NCBI RefSeq assembly: GCF_964332355.1
Contig: NZ_OZ201293.1
Coordinates: 1,798,001 to 1,862,000 of the forward strand
DNA: 64,000 nucleotides
Source of the DNA: Imbroritus primus
GTDB taxonomy: Bacteria > Pseudomonadota > Gammaproteobacteria > Burkholderiales > Burkholderiaceae
Reading direction: 5' to 3'
Made by a program: the position numbers and the translations under genes. The notes under the pieces were generated by a model. That model did no database searches. It worked only from the letters and a program-made list of their open reading frames with translations, and was not told the origin of the DNA. Each line of letters begins with the position of its first letter. Position 1 is the first letter of the stretch. This document shows, piece after piece, positions 34,749 through 45,500 of the stretch.

Positions 34749-34766
34749 ATAATTACCGGTAATTAT
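34749..34766. repeat. 18-base perfect palindrome followed by a T-run, in the lipoprotein leader
   Basis: ATAATTACCGGTAATTAT is its own reverse complement and is followed by TTTT, about 50 bases before the lipoprotein start. It could be an operator or, in RNA, an attenuator-type hairpin. Confidence 0.65.
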
Positions 34767-34815
34767 TTTTCGCCCGTTTTCAGTTTCATACATTAATCCT
34801 GAAAGGATCTAAAAA

Positions 34816-35034
34816 ATGAAAAAATCTCTCCTGATCGCCTCGCTGCTCGCCGCTGTTGCCCTGGCCGCTTGCGGCAAGAAAGAAGAAGCCGCTGCTCCGG
34901 CTCCGGAAGCTCCTGCTGTTGAAGCTCCGGCTTCGGCTCCGGAAGCTGCTCCGGCTGCCCCGGCTGCTGATGCTGCTACCGCTGCCTCGGCTCCGGAAGC
35001 TGCTTCGGAAGCCCCGGCTTCGGAAGCCAAGTAA
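34816..35034 (+). CDS. small Ala/Pro/Glu-rich lipoprotein
   Basis: 72 residues. The lipobox VALAAC places the lipidated Cys at residue 19; it is followed by GKKEEAA and then low-complexity Ala, Pro, Glu and Ser with imperfect APEA repeats to the end. AAAGGA stands at good distance before the ATG. It has its own promoter-like upstream region and terminator, so it is monocistronic and probably well expressed (inference). No enzymatic domain; it may be a spacer or surface lipoprotein. Open frames on the other frames here only reflect the repeats. Confidence 0.85.
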   Translation: MKKSLLIASLLAAVALAACGKKEEAAAPAPEAPAVEAPASAPEAAPAAPAADAATAASAPEAASEAPASEAK

Positions 35035-35049
35035 TTCCTGGCTCGCAGT

Positions 35050-35080
35050 AAAAAAGCCGACCATCTGGTCGGCTTTTTTA
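35050..35080 (+). terminator. terminator of the small lipoprotein gene
   Basis: AAAAAGCCGACCA and TGGTCGGCTTTTT form a 13-base-pair stem around TC, with a T-run, 16 bases after the stop codon. It may also serve the convergent transcript. Confidence 0.88.
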
Positions 35081-35307
35081 TGCCTGGAATTCTTGTGTCT
35101 GAAATGTTTGCACCGGCGTCTTCGACAAGCGATTCCTGTACTGCGCGGCGCATGGCTTGAGCTGCCGTCAGTGCATGTCATCCTCTGCGCTCCGGACCCA
35201 CTACCAGTGTCCGCGACTCCCACAGTGATCTGCGTTCAGCCTCGCTATCGGAGAGATCGGGACATGCGTTGCTTCCCTTGTCTTCCCGAGCGACCCAAAC
35301 CGGGCGC

Positions 35308-36084
35308 CTACACGCGCCGCCAATCGAGTCCCGCCTCCTGATCCGCGATGGCGATATCGTCGCACGCAGCCCCCAGCGCTTCCGCCAATGCGGTGGCCGC
35401 AAGCGCCGGCGTATTGTTCTGCTGACTGAGATGCGCCGCCACGATGGTCGACAGGCCGGGATGCCGGATGCTGGCCAGGATGCATGCCGCAACATCATTG
35501 GCCAGATGGCCGAAGTCACCGCCAATGCGCGCCTTGAGCGAAGGCGGATAACGCGACGCGGCCAGCATGCCGCGATCATGATTGCACTCGAGCACGAGCG
35601 CCTGGACATTGGCCAGGCTCGTCGTCAGCACAGGCGTCTCCATGCCGGCATCGGTCAGCACCCCAAGGCGTACCGCGCCATCCCCGAGTACGAACTGCAG
35701 CGGTTCGCGGGCATCATGCGGCACGGTGTACGGTGCAACCTGCAGGTCGCCGATCTCGACCGGCTGCCCGGCCACGCAGAAGCGGATGTCCGCCGCAGCG
35801 GCATGGCGCATATGCGCCGTCGCCGTCCAGGTGCCGTGACTGAGCCAGACCGGCACGCGATACTTCACCGCCAGCGCATACGCGCTGCCGATATGATCAC
35901 TGTGTTCATGGGTGACGAGAATGCCGGTGAGCGCCTCCGGGGCGCATCCCAGGCGCGCCAGGCGGCGCTCCATCTCGCGGATGCCAAAACCGCAGTCGAG
36001 CAGCACGCGGGTAGGCGTGCTGGTTTCACTGTCGATCAGCAGGGCATTGCCCTCGCTGCCGCTTCCCAGACTGGCGAATCGCAC
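35308..36084 (-). CDS. metallo-beta-lactamase-fold hydrolase (YycJ/WalJ-like)
   Basis: 258 residues. The fold's metal motif THEHSDHIG, the Asp in LTDAG, the His-containing ECNHDRGML and AAHLSQQN are visible. YycJ relatives are 5'-3' DNA exonuclease-like enzymes linked to mismatch repair; whether this one does that is unknown. It follows bamC by 15 bases, so it is the last gene of the dapA-bamC unit. Confidence 0.88.
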   Translation of the reverse strand: MRFASLGSGSEGNALLIDSETSTPTRVLLDCGFGIREMERRLARLGCAPEALTGILVTHEHSDHIGSAYALAVKYRVPVWLSHGTWTATAHMRHAAAADIRFCVAGQPVEIGDLQVAPYTVPHDAREPLQFVLGDGAVRLGVLTDAGMETPVLTTSLANVQALVLECNHDRGMLAASRYPPSLKARIGGDFGHLANDVAACILASIRHPGLSTIVAAHLSQQNNTPALAATALAEALGAACDDIAIADQEAGLDWRRV

Positions 36085-36099
36085 GGCGAGGGATGCGGC

Positions 36100-37290
36100 T
36101 TAGCGCAGCTGTTCGTTGAGCAGCGTGAGGATCTGGCGGTTGATGTCGGATTTTTCCGCTGCGCCACTCTCGTTGAGCACACTCACGATCGAGCCATTGC
36201 CGCTACCCTGCACTGCCACGCGATAACGCTTGGCGCGTTTGGCTTCCTCGGCCTTGCTCCGGCTGAAGAGGCGCGAGAAGAAGCCGGGCTGCTTGGCTTG
36301 GTCGCGCGTGTCGACATAGCGCACGAAATACACACCATTCGCGCGGTCACGATCTTCGACGGTGAAGTTGACGCGGTCGAGCGCAAGGCCCACGGAACGC
36401 CATGCGCGGTCGAATGGTTCGTTTAGGGCGAGCACATCGACGCCGTTGACCTGACGAATCAGTGAAGGGGCCGTAGCTGCAGCCTGTCCGCCGGCGGCGG
36501 CAGCCGCACCACCCGTACCGGCAGCGGCCAAGGTCGCCTGCGCGGCTTCGCGCGACATGCCCAAACGCTGCATCAGGCGCGACAGGAACTCGGCTTCGAG
36601 CTCCGGATCCGCCTGGCGCGGCACCCAGACGGTGGATTCCTTGCTCAGACCGGTCAGCTCTTCACGTGCGCCGCGATGGCTGATGAACACCTCCAGCTTG
36701 CCGTTCGCCCCCTTCTCCACACGCGTGCGGAAACGGTCGCGCTCGGACGTGGAATACAGGCTGTCAAACACCTTGCCGATGGTGTTGCGGATGAAGTCTT
36801 GCGGAATCTTCGCGCGATTCTCCGCCCAGTCGGTTTCCATGATGCCAGTCTCGGGCGAATCGATGGACAACAGGAAGCCATTCTCCTGCCAGAACTCACG
36901 CAGGATCGGCCAGACCTGGGAAGCTGTCATGTCGTCGACAACCAGCCAGCGCTGATTGCCATCACGCTCGATGCGCATGCCCTTGGCGGCTGGCAGTGCG
37001 TTGACGGTACCGGTGGCTTGCTGCGCCGACACGCGTTGCTGATAACCCGACAGCGTGGCGGCACCGCCTGCTTCAGGCGCTGCATAGCGGCGATCGCCCT
37101 GCAGCGAAGTCAGATCGGGAGGAACTTCAAGGGTCGCGGTCCGCTTGGCATTCGACTTGTAGTCGATCTTGTCGGCCTGCATGGCATCGTTGAGCGTGCT
37201 GCAGCCGGCGACCATCGCCAGGGCAGCGAGGGACACGGTGAGGCGTGCAGTGGCAGGAGATGCAATACCGCGAAGATGCTGATAGTTCAT
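36100..37290 (-). CDS. bamC: outer membrane assembly lipoprotein BamC
   Basis: 396 residues. A signal peptide with lipobox VAGC (Cys near residue 30) is followed by the conserved unstructured N-terminal stretch (DYKSNAKRTATLEVPPDLT) and two helix-grip domains separated by an Ala/Gly-rich linker near residues 255-280. It is an accessory part of the BAM complex that inserts outer-membrane proteins. The ATG at 37290 gives the signal peptide; the longer open frame upstream is non-coding overlap with dapA. It follows dapA by 62 bases, as in many Proteobacteria. Confidence 0.93.
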   Translation of the reverse strand: MNYQHLRGIASPATARLTVSLAALAMVAGCSTLNDAMQADKIDYKSNAKRTATLEVPPDLTSLQGDRRYAAPEAGGAATLSGYQQRVSAQQATGTVNALPAAKGMRIERDGNQRWLVVDDMTASQVWPILREFWQENGFLLSIDSPETGIMETDWAENRAKIPQDFIRNTIGKVFDSLYSTSERDRFRTRVEKGANGKLEVFISHRGAREELTGLSKESTVWVPRQADPELEAEFLSRLMQRLGMSREAAQATLAAAGTGGAAAAAGGQAAATAPSLIRQVNGVDVLALNEPFDRAWRSVGLALDRVNFTVEDRDRANGVYFVRYVDTRDQAKQPGFFSRLFSRSKAEEAKRAKRYRVAVQGSGNGSIVSVLNESGAAEKSDINRQILTLLNEQLR

Positions 37291-37352
37291 TGACACACGG
37301 TCCTTGAAAAGTTCGAATACAAAACGAAACCAGGCGAAACCAGGAAACGCAA

Positions 37353-38237
<885 letters not shown>

Positions 38238-38399
38238 GGTTTTTACGTCAATTCAGGGGGGCTGAATTATGGGATAAATATCACGATTGTAACGGATCGC
38301 GGCACGTTGTCCCGCACTTTTGGAGCCCGCCGGGCGCCATCAGTTCAACGCGCCGGCCAAGTGTTTCGCTGACAGGCTGGCGCACGCGTCACACGGGCC

Positions 38400-38987
38400 T
38401 CAGGACGCATCCAGTGGATAGCGGACCGCCACCGCACCGGCTCCCTCGCGGATGGCGCACAAACGCTGCACGAAGGCCGGCTTTGGCGACGAAATGAAGC
38501 CATCTTCATACGCCACGGTACGCAACCCTCCCGCGCGCGCCACATCCGCCAGTTCGCCCGGCTGCAGCAGGAAATCCGGGTTGGCGGGCCGCCCGACGGT
38601 CTCGTTGCCGGCAGCGAATGTTTCGTAGATCAGCACGCCGCCTTCGCCCAGCGCGGCTACCAGGTGCGGCCACAGGGGCCGGTGCAGGTAATTGGTGACG
38701 ATCACAGCATCGAAGCGCGCCCCGGGCGGAAGCGGCCAGACGCCCTGCTCCAGATCGGCCTGCAGCACCTGCACCCCTCCCGCCCTGCCGGCCAGTGCCT
38801 GCAAGGCCTCGGCGTCGCGGTCAACTGCCAGCACCGCATATCCGTGCTGTGCGGCCAGCACGGCGTGACGTCCGCCGCCGCAAGCCACATCGAGGACACG
38901 ACCGCCCGGGCGCACGAGGGACAGCCAGCGCCCCACCCAAGGGGACGGCGCTGCGATGGCGGCATGTCCCGGCACGGTGCCGCTCAT
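38400..38987 (-). CDS. SAM-dependent methyltransferase (class I)
   Basis: 195 residues. Motif I VLDVACGGGRHAV, the acidic post-II residue in AVDRDAEAL, and DAVIVTNYL are typical of Rossmann methyltransferases close to TehB. The substrate is not evident. The ATG overlaps the trpS stop by one base (TGATG), indicating coupling. Confidence 0.82.
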   Translation of the reverse strand: MSGTVPGHAAIAAPSPWVGRWLSLVRPGGRVLDVACGGGRHAVLAAQHGYAVLAVDRDAEALQALAGRAGGVQVLQADLEQGVWPLPPGARFDAVIVTNYLHRPLWPHLVAALGEGGVLIYETFAAGNETVGRPANPDFLLQPGELADVARAGGLRTVAYEDGFISSPKPAFVQRLCAIREGAGAVAVRYPLDAS

Positions 38988-40186
38988 CAGTAACTCAATC
39001 CCATGGCGTCGCGCACCTCACGCATGGTTTCGCCTGCCGCACGGCTGGCGGCTTCTCGGCCATGCTCGAGGATGTCGCGCAGCAAACCCGGCTGGTCGAC
39101 ATACTTCTGCGCGCGCTCGGCCATCGGCTGCTGTTCGCGCAGGATGCCATCGATCACCGGCTGCTTGCATTCGATACAGCCGATACCTGCGCTGCGGCAA
39201 CCCTTCTGCACCCACTCGCGGGTTGGCTCGTCGGAATACACGAGATGCAGCTGCCAGACCGGGCATTTTTCCGGCGTGCCGGGATCGGTACGCCGCACGC
39301 GCGCCGGATCGGTCGGCATGGTACGTACTTTCTTCTCGACGCTTGCCTTGTCCTCGCGCATGCCAATGGTGTTGCCGTAGGACTTGGACATCTTCTGCCC
39401 ATCGAGTCCCGGCATGCGGGAGGCTTGCGTCAGCAACGCCTTAGGCTCGACCAGGATATTGCGCCGCGAACCCTCGAGATAACCGAGCAGGCGTTCGCGA
39501 TCGGCATTGCCCAGGCTTTGCGACGCCGCCAGCAGCGCGCGTGCTTCTTCCAGGGCCTCTGCATTGCCCTCTTCCTGATAGGCCTTGCGCAGTTCGAGAT
39601 AGTGCTTGGTCCGTTTGCCACCGAGCTTCTTGGCCGACTCCTGTGCCTTCTCCTCGAAACCGGGCTCGCGGCCATACAGGTAGTTGAAGCGCCGCGCGAT
39701 TTCGCGCGTGATCTCGATATGCGGCACCTGGTCCTCTCCGACCGGCACATGGGCGGCGCGGTAGATCAGGATGTCGGACGCCATCAGCAGCGGATAACCC
39801 AGGAAGCCGTACGTGGCCAGGTCCTTGTCCTTCAGCTTCTCGATCTGGTCCTTGTAGGTCGGCACGCGCTCCAGCCAGCCCAGCGGCGTGCCCATCGACA
39901 GCAGCAGGAACAGCTCGGCATGCTCCGGCACGCGGCTCTGCAGGAAGAGCGTGGCTTTTTCCGGATCGACACCGGCCGCCAGCCAGTCGATGACCATCTC
40001 CCACGTGGCCTTGCTGATGACCTCGCGCGACTCGTAGTGGGTCGTCAGCGCATGCCAGTCGGCCACGAAGAAAAAGCACTGCCGCTCGTTCTGCAGCTGG
40101 ATCCAGTTCTTGAGGACGCCGTGGTAGTGGCCAAGATGCAGTGCGCCGGTGGGGCGCATGCCGGAAAGTACGCGTTCGGGAAGCAT
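38987..40186 (-). CDS. trpS: tryptophanyl-tRNA synthetase
   Basis: 399 residues, the longer form seen in Betaproteobacteria (E. coli has 334). Class I signatures HLGHYHG (HIGH) and KMSKSYGN are intact. The extra length is largely an inserted segment around EEKAQESAKKLGGKR and a Cys-rich C-terminal piece (CRSAGIGCIECK). It follows the M50 protease gene by 6 bases. Confidence 0.95.
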   Translation of the reverse strand: MLPERVLSGMRPTGALHLGHYHGVLKNWIQLQNERQCFFFVADWHALTTHYESREVISKATWEMVIDWLAAGVDPEKATLFLQSRVPEHAELFLLLSMGTPLGWLERVPTYKDQIEKLKDKDLATYGFLGYPLLMASDILIYRAAHVPVGEDQVPHIEITREIARRFNYLYGREPGFEEKAQESAKKLGGKRTKHYLELRKAYQEEGNAEALEEARALLAASQSLGNADRERLLGYLEGSRRNILVEPKALLTQASRMPGLDGQKMSKSYGNTIGMREDKASVEKKVRTMPTDPARVRRTDPGTPEKCPVWQLHLVYSDEPTREWVQKGCRSAGIGCIECKQPVIDGILREQQPMAERAQKYVDQPGLLRDILEHGREAASRAAGETMREVRDAMGLSY

Positions 40187-40192
40187 GAATGG

Positions 40193-40858
40193 TTATCGGA
40201 TCAGAAAGAAGATGGGGGACAGCATCCACTGGATGAGCGTGGCGAGCAACTGCATGACGGGACGCATCCAGACCTGCGTGATAATACCTGCGGCCACCAG
40301 TGCCAGCACGATGAAAAAACCGTAGGGTTCGAGGCGCGACAGCATGATCGCCGGACGCGCCGGCAGCAGCGCCGTCAATACCCGCCCGCCGTCGAGCGGC
40401 GGTAGCGGAAACAGGTTGAAGGCAGCCATGACCAGGTTGACCAGCACGCCGGCCTGCGCCATCTTGACGAGGAATGGTTCATCCACGGCCATCACAGCCA
40501 GCCCGATGGACATCAGTGCCCAGCCGACCGCCATGACGAAATTGCTGCCTGGCCCGGCCAGGGCGACCCACAGGCTGTGCCAGCGCGGATTGCGCAGGTT
40601 GCCGAATGCCACCGGGACCGGCTTGGCATAGCCGAAGACGAACGCGCCAGCCGTGGCGAAATACAGCAGCAGCGGCATGGCAATCGTGCCGATCGGGTCG
40701 ATATGGCGCAGCGGATTGAGGCTCACGCGGCCCAGCATGTAGGCCGTGCTGTCGCCGAAATGGCGCGCCACATAGCCGTGTGCGGCCTCATGCAGCGTGA
40801 TGGCGAACAGGACTGGAAGCGCGTAGACGGCGAGCGTCTGAATGATTGAAGAATCCAT
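40193..40858 (-). CDS. site-2 protease-like M50 membrane metalloprotease
   Basis: 221 residues, about six hydrophobic segments. The zinc motif HEAAH is in the first helix and the distal Asp in PPLDGGRV; NPLRH and GYAKPVPV are characteristic of the bacterial S2P-like group without PDZ domain. It cleaves within membranes, but its substrate is unknown. Confidence 0.9.
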   Translation of the reverse strand: MDSSIIQTLAVYALPVLFAITLHEAAHGYVARHFGDSTAYMLGRVSLNPLRHIDPIGTIAMPLLLYFATAGAFVFGYAKPVPVAFGNLRNPRWHSLWVALAGPGSNFVMAVGWALMSIGLAVMAVDEPFLVKMAQAGVLVNLVMAAFNLFPLPPLDGGRVLTALLPARPAIMLSRLEPYGFFIVLALVAAGIITQVWMRPVMQLLATLIQWMLSPIFFLIR

Positions 40859-40910
40859 CCAGCTATTGTAACAAGCGGGCCGGACGCGCGCGGAATGTTC
40901 TTGGCGTGCC

Positions 40911-41534
40911 TCAGAGGCCCAGCAAAGCGGGATCTCCGCGTCCGCGCCGCACCAGTTCCGGCTCGCCGCCGCTCAGGTCGATCACGGACGTCGGCTCGGC
41001 CGGCACCGGCCCGCCATCGATCACCAGATCGAGCTGCTTTTCCAGCCGCGCGCGGATCTCGTCAGGATCGTTCAACGGCTCATCTTCGCCGGCCAACTGC
41101 AGCGTGGCCGAGAGAATCGGCTCGCCGAGGGCCTCGATCAGGCATTGTGGAATGGCATGCTCCGGCACGCGCAGGCCGATAGTCTTGCGCGACGGATGCG
41201 ACAGCCGCCGCGGCACTTCCTTCGTGGCCTCGAGGATAAACACGAATGGCCCAGGGGTGGCCCCCTTGATCCAGCGGTACTGGCGATTGTCCACGCGCGC
41301 GAAAGTACCCAGCTGGGACAGGTCCCGGCACATCAGCGTCAGCAAGTGCTTGTCATCCATGCCGCGCAGGCGTCGCAGGCGCTCCACCGCGGCCTTGTCG
41401 TCGAGATGGCAGGCGAGCGCATAACTCGAGTCGGTGGGCAGCGCGGCCAGGCCGCCATCGCGGAGGATCTGTGCGGCCTGCTTGATCAGCCGGGGTTGCG
41501 GGTTATCGGGATGGATCTGGAAGAACTGGGACAT
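40911..41534 (-). CDS. Sua5/YciO/YrdC family protein
   Basis: 207 residues. It has the N-terminal ALPTDSSYAL, KHLLTLMC and GPFVFILEAT features of the YrdC fold. The conserved threonylcarbamoyl-AMP synthase motif is only partly matched, so it belongs to the YciO branch, whose role is less certain. AGGTGAG stands 7 bases before the ATG. Confidence 0.88.
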   Translation of the reverse strand: MSQFFQIHPDNPQPRLIKQAAQILRDGGLAALPTDSSYALACHLDDKAAVERLRRLRGMDDKHLLTLMCRDLSQLGTFARVDNRQYRWIKGATPGPFVFILEATKEVPRRLSHPSRKTIGLRVPEHAIPQCLIEALGEPILSATLQLAGEDEPLNDPDEIRARLEKQLDLVIDGGPVPAEPTSVIDLSGGEPELVRRGRGDPALLGL

Positions 41535-41555
41535 GCGGGTCTCACCTGTCGGATA

Positions 41556-42386
41556 TCACCAGCCGCGCCAGATCGGCGTGACGGAATCGGGGAGTGGCGG
41601 CAGCTTGCCGAGGTCCACCCGACTCTCCGAGGGCCCATGGAAATCGGAACCGCGTGACGCCAGCAGGCCATAACGGCGCGCCAACCCGGCGTAGGTTTCG
41701 TACTGGGCTGGCGTGTGGCTGCCTGTCGTCACCTCGACGCCCTCCCCGCCGAGTTCTTTGAAGCGGTCGAACAGGCTGTCGTGCTGCAATGCCGTCATCT
41801 TGTAGCGGCCGGGATGCGCAATCACCGCCTGACCTCCAGCCGCATGGATCCATTCGATCGCGTCCTCGAGCGTGGCCCAGCGATGTGGTACATAACCCGG
41901 CTTGCCATCCGACAGGTAGCTCTCGAACACCGCATTCACGCTGGGGCAGATGCCAGCCTCGACCATATAGCGCGCGAAGTGTGTGCGGGAGATCAACTCA
42001 GGATTGCCGACATACTGCAAGGCCCCTTCATATGCGCCTGCCACGCCTGCCTGCGCCAAGGCATCGGCCATTTCCTGCGCGCGCCGCGTGCGGCCGGAAC
42101 GGGTCTGCGCGAGCCCCTCCACCAGCGCTGGACAGAACGGATCGATCTGCAGGCCGACGATATGGACCGTGTGGCCCGCCCAGGTGATGGAGATTTCGAC
42201 ACCGGGCACAAAGGACAATCCTTCGGCGTGCGCGGCATGGCGAGCCGCAACCAGGCCGCCAACTTCATCGTGATCAGTCAGCGCCCAAAGTTCGACACCA
42301 TTGGTCTTCGCACGCGCCGCCAGCGCCTCCGGCGGCAGCATGCCGTCCGACACCGTGGAGTGACAATGCAGGTCGGCGTTCAACAT
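41556..42386 (-). CDS. PHP-domain phosphoesterase (RNase AM / YciV/TrpH-like)
   Basis: 276 residues. PHP metal motifs are LHCHST, LTDHDEVGG, GVEIS, AHPGRYK and GSDFH. E. coli YciV is a 5'-3' exonuclease that trims rRNA 5' ends; the family match suggests the same. The ATG at 42386 begins at ADLHCH; an upstream start would only add unrelated residues. First gene of the minus-strand series down to trpS. Confidence 0.9.
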   Translation of the reverse strand: MLNADLHCHSTVSDGMLPPEALAARAKTNGVELWALTDHDEVGGLVAARHAAHAEGLSFVPGVEISITWAGHTVHIVGLQIDPFCPALVEGLAQTRSGRTRRAQEMADALAQAGVAGAYEGALQYVGNPELISRTHFARYMVEAGICPSVNAVFESYLSDGKPGYVPHRWATLEDAIEWIHAAGGQAVIAHPGRYKMTALQHDSLFDRFKELGGEGVEVTTGSHTPAQYETYAGLARRYGLLASRGSDFHGPSESRVDLGKLPPLPDSVTPIWRGW

Positions 42387-42545
42387 GGCAATACATTGGC
42401 AGGAATCATGTCCTGCTATTGTACTCCTCACTGCTGGCAGGCCATGCCGCCGCGATGCCCGACGGGGCGCGGGGTATCCGGGATGCGCCATGCCGCCCGC
42501 AGTCATGCAACCTGGAGGGCGCCACCGCATCCAGTACCGCTGGCT

Positions 42546-45500
42546 TCACGCCGCCGGAGCCGCGGCCGGACGGCTCAGCCCGTACAACCCGCAGAGTTCT
42601 TCGTAGCGCTCCGCCCGCCATGCCTCGGCATCGTTTTCCCGGTGCGCGGGCACGGGCATCTGCGCGATACGTGCCGTCAGCAGCTCGCGTTGCTCCATCT
42701 TGTACCCCGCCTTTGCTCGGGTATCGAGAGACCATGAGAACCACTCGATTTCCTCGGTGATCGCCTTGGTTTTTTTCTTCTGGACAACAATGCCAACGCG
42801 TGGCCCCGTTCCCTTGCCGCGATCGATGTACTGGCGGGCCGTCAGCGAGTACAGCTTCCAGTTGCTGTCATCATGAAATACCGCATTGCGCTCAGACCGG
42901 ATATGCGCCACCTGCATTTCCAGCTGGCTGATCCGCAGGCGGTCCCCTGCCTTGCGCGCCATCACCAGTTCGGTTTCAAGGCCATCAAGTTGGCTGTCAT
43001 AGTTGCGAATCTTCATGATGGCGGGCTTGCGCAGGTTCTTGATGCACTGGAAGAACATGCTGTTATCCCCCTTCTTCTCCAGGCTGTACTCATCCAGAAA
43101 CTTCTGCAGCGTGGCATCACCGGAGGCATATTCCCGCCACTGATCGATATCCGGGCCGAGTACTGCACGTAGCGCCTCGACACTGCGGACAGCCGTGATA
43201 TGGAAGGTACAAAACTCATCCAGCTGGCCATCCTTGGTCTGCTGCTTGATCTGCACATTGATCGAGGACTCGACTGGCGTCGCCTGGGCCGAGAGTACAT
43301 TGACGCCTGGCAACTTGGCCTGGGCCGTACCTGCACCGCCAGGCGTCAGGCTCACACCTGCGGTGCCCCGGACCACGCCATAGAGTTCGGCTTCACCATT
43401 ATTTGCAGCCGCCCGCCTGCTGGTTTCCTTCAGGACCTTGGTCTGGGCCTTGCCCTGCTGATCGGAGCCAACGCCGAAGAAAGCGCGCGCATCGTCCGTA
43501 CCCACGCGTAGACCGATCTGCTCGCGCGTCGTGACCTGCACTGAGCGGGATGACTGGCGGGTCCCCGTGAGCTCAAGACACCGTGTCTCGACAAACTCGG
43601 CAGCGAATGCCGCCATGAAATCCTGCAAGCGGTCGTGGCCGGTGGCCTGCGTTATCTCACCCTCACCGAACTGCTTCATGAACTCGAAGAAACGCCGCAT
43701 GCCGACACGACTGGCATCGAGTTTGACTGGTTTCCCATCCGCATCCTTCAGGAAGGGATCCGTCGCCGACTCAAAACTGTGCTTGCCATTCGCATCCTGC
43801 ACGATGTCGGTCTTGAACCGCACGGTCACGCCTTTGTTGCGGGTTTCCTCGTATCCGGCCGATGCGCCGAAATATGCGCCCACGCCAGCAAAGCCAGTAT
43901 CAGCCCCAAAGATCGATTCGAGCCCCAGTTCGCCTGCACCGCCACGACCTGAGGAAACGGAGACCGACAGGCCGTTCAGGTTGCGGGACTGCGTCATGGT
44001 GGCCGTACGGGATCCCGTGGCTGCGATCCGCGGACGCAGGTTGACGGCTGGCGCGACAGGGACGACCACGGAGAGGTCGACGCCCACTTCCGCGCCAGTG
44101 GTTCCCGTCAGCGTGTTGTTGCGCATGCCTTCGGCAGCTCGCGCCATGAAGTCGTAGATCTTGGCCTTGGTGGCAACGCTCATGAACTCGCCGCCCCGCT
44201 CCAGCCAGTGCAGCGTGGTGAAATGCTTCACCATCGCAAGCGCCTCGCGGCGCTCCGCGTCGGCCTCCGCCGGCACGCCATCGGCCTTGGCTTCACGCGT
44301 GGTGCCCTTCTTGCCCGCACGCTCGCGGACGACCGCCCTGGCTTCGCCGGCCACCTGTGGCAGCCAGGCCTCGAGCTGCGCGCGGGACAACTTGATGGGC
44401 TTGCCAAGCAGCGCATCAAGCGCTTGTATTGTTTCCGCATCCGGTTCGGACGTTATCGTGATCACAACCTCCTCGACGCGCTGCTTGCCTGCCATGGTCT
44501 CGCTGAGCGGTGCTGCCTTGGTTTGCACCTGGGCTTCAAGGAGCTCCTGCAAGGTTCCTGGGCCGCCCTCCTCGCTTCCCATGACCCTCCGGCGTACCTC
44601 CTGCGGATCAAGCTCGCTCATCAAGGGCCGCTGCGTGCCGTCTTTCCCGGCCGCGTAGTCTTTCGCCATCAACGCCTGCTGTTCCTTGTAGATCGCCACC
44701 ACCGCCAGCTGGACGGCGTACTCGGCCAGTTTTTCGGGTGCCAGCGTTGTGCTTCTTGCCTCCTCTCTGATGAGCGCGACCTTGTAGTCCCCCAGTGCCA
44801 GCAGGGCCTTGTCATAGGTACTTCGATCCGCCTGGGCCAGCGCAGACTGGAAATTGAAAGTATCGCCTCCCATGGCGGTGATCGGAGTCTTCTTCATGCC
44901 GATCCACTGACGCGGATCAAGCTCGGATGCCTCTCCATTGAATCGTTTGACCGCGCGTTCGGCGTATTTGTCGATTTTCATGATCCGGGCCATGACGCGC
45001 GTGAATTCACCCTCCGGCCCATCGTCACGGAATCCCTGGTTCCACATGAAATAGTCCAGCGTCGCCTGGCGGCCGAGCCGGGTTGCCAGGGTCCCTGGAT
45101 TGGCCGCCGTCCCGTAGTGCTGCAGCGCCTGCCGCGCTGCGTGCATGACCCTGCGCTCCAGCGGAGGGCGTTCCTCCTGTTTGCCGGCGACATCGTGCGC
45201 GTCCGCCGGCACGGGTGCCACCTGCTGCCCAGCGACTTCCGCCGGTTCTTCCGCCAGGGCTGCCAGCACGGTTTGCATGGTCAAGTCCTTGCGCGAACAC
45301 AGGGCGTCGGCCGCCTCCAGAAAATTGCGGTAGGCATCGCACTGGGGCGCCCGCTGGTATTCTTGTTCGCGCCACTGCAGGTTCGCCTTGGTCCATTGCG
45401 CCTGGGCGGTGTCATATGCAGCCTTGGCCGCAGCCACATGCTTGGGCGCCATGATCACCGCCCGCTCCAGTTGCTCGCGCGCGCACAGGAACGCACGCCA

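Noticed and set aside
34786..35341. Frames of Arg/Ser- or Leu/Arg-rich repeats around the small lipoprotein
   Set aside because: They are other-frame readings of the APEA repeats; the lipoprotein frame has SD, lipobox and terminator.
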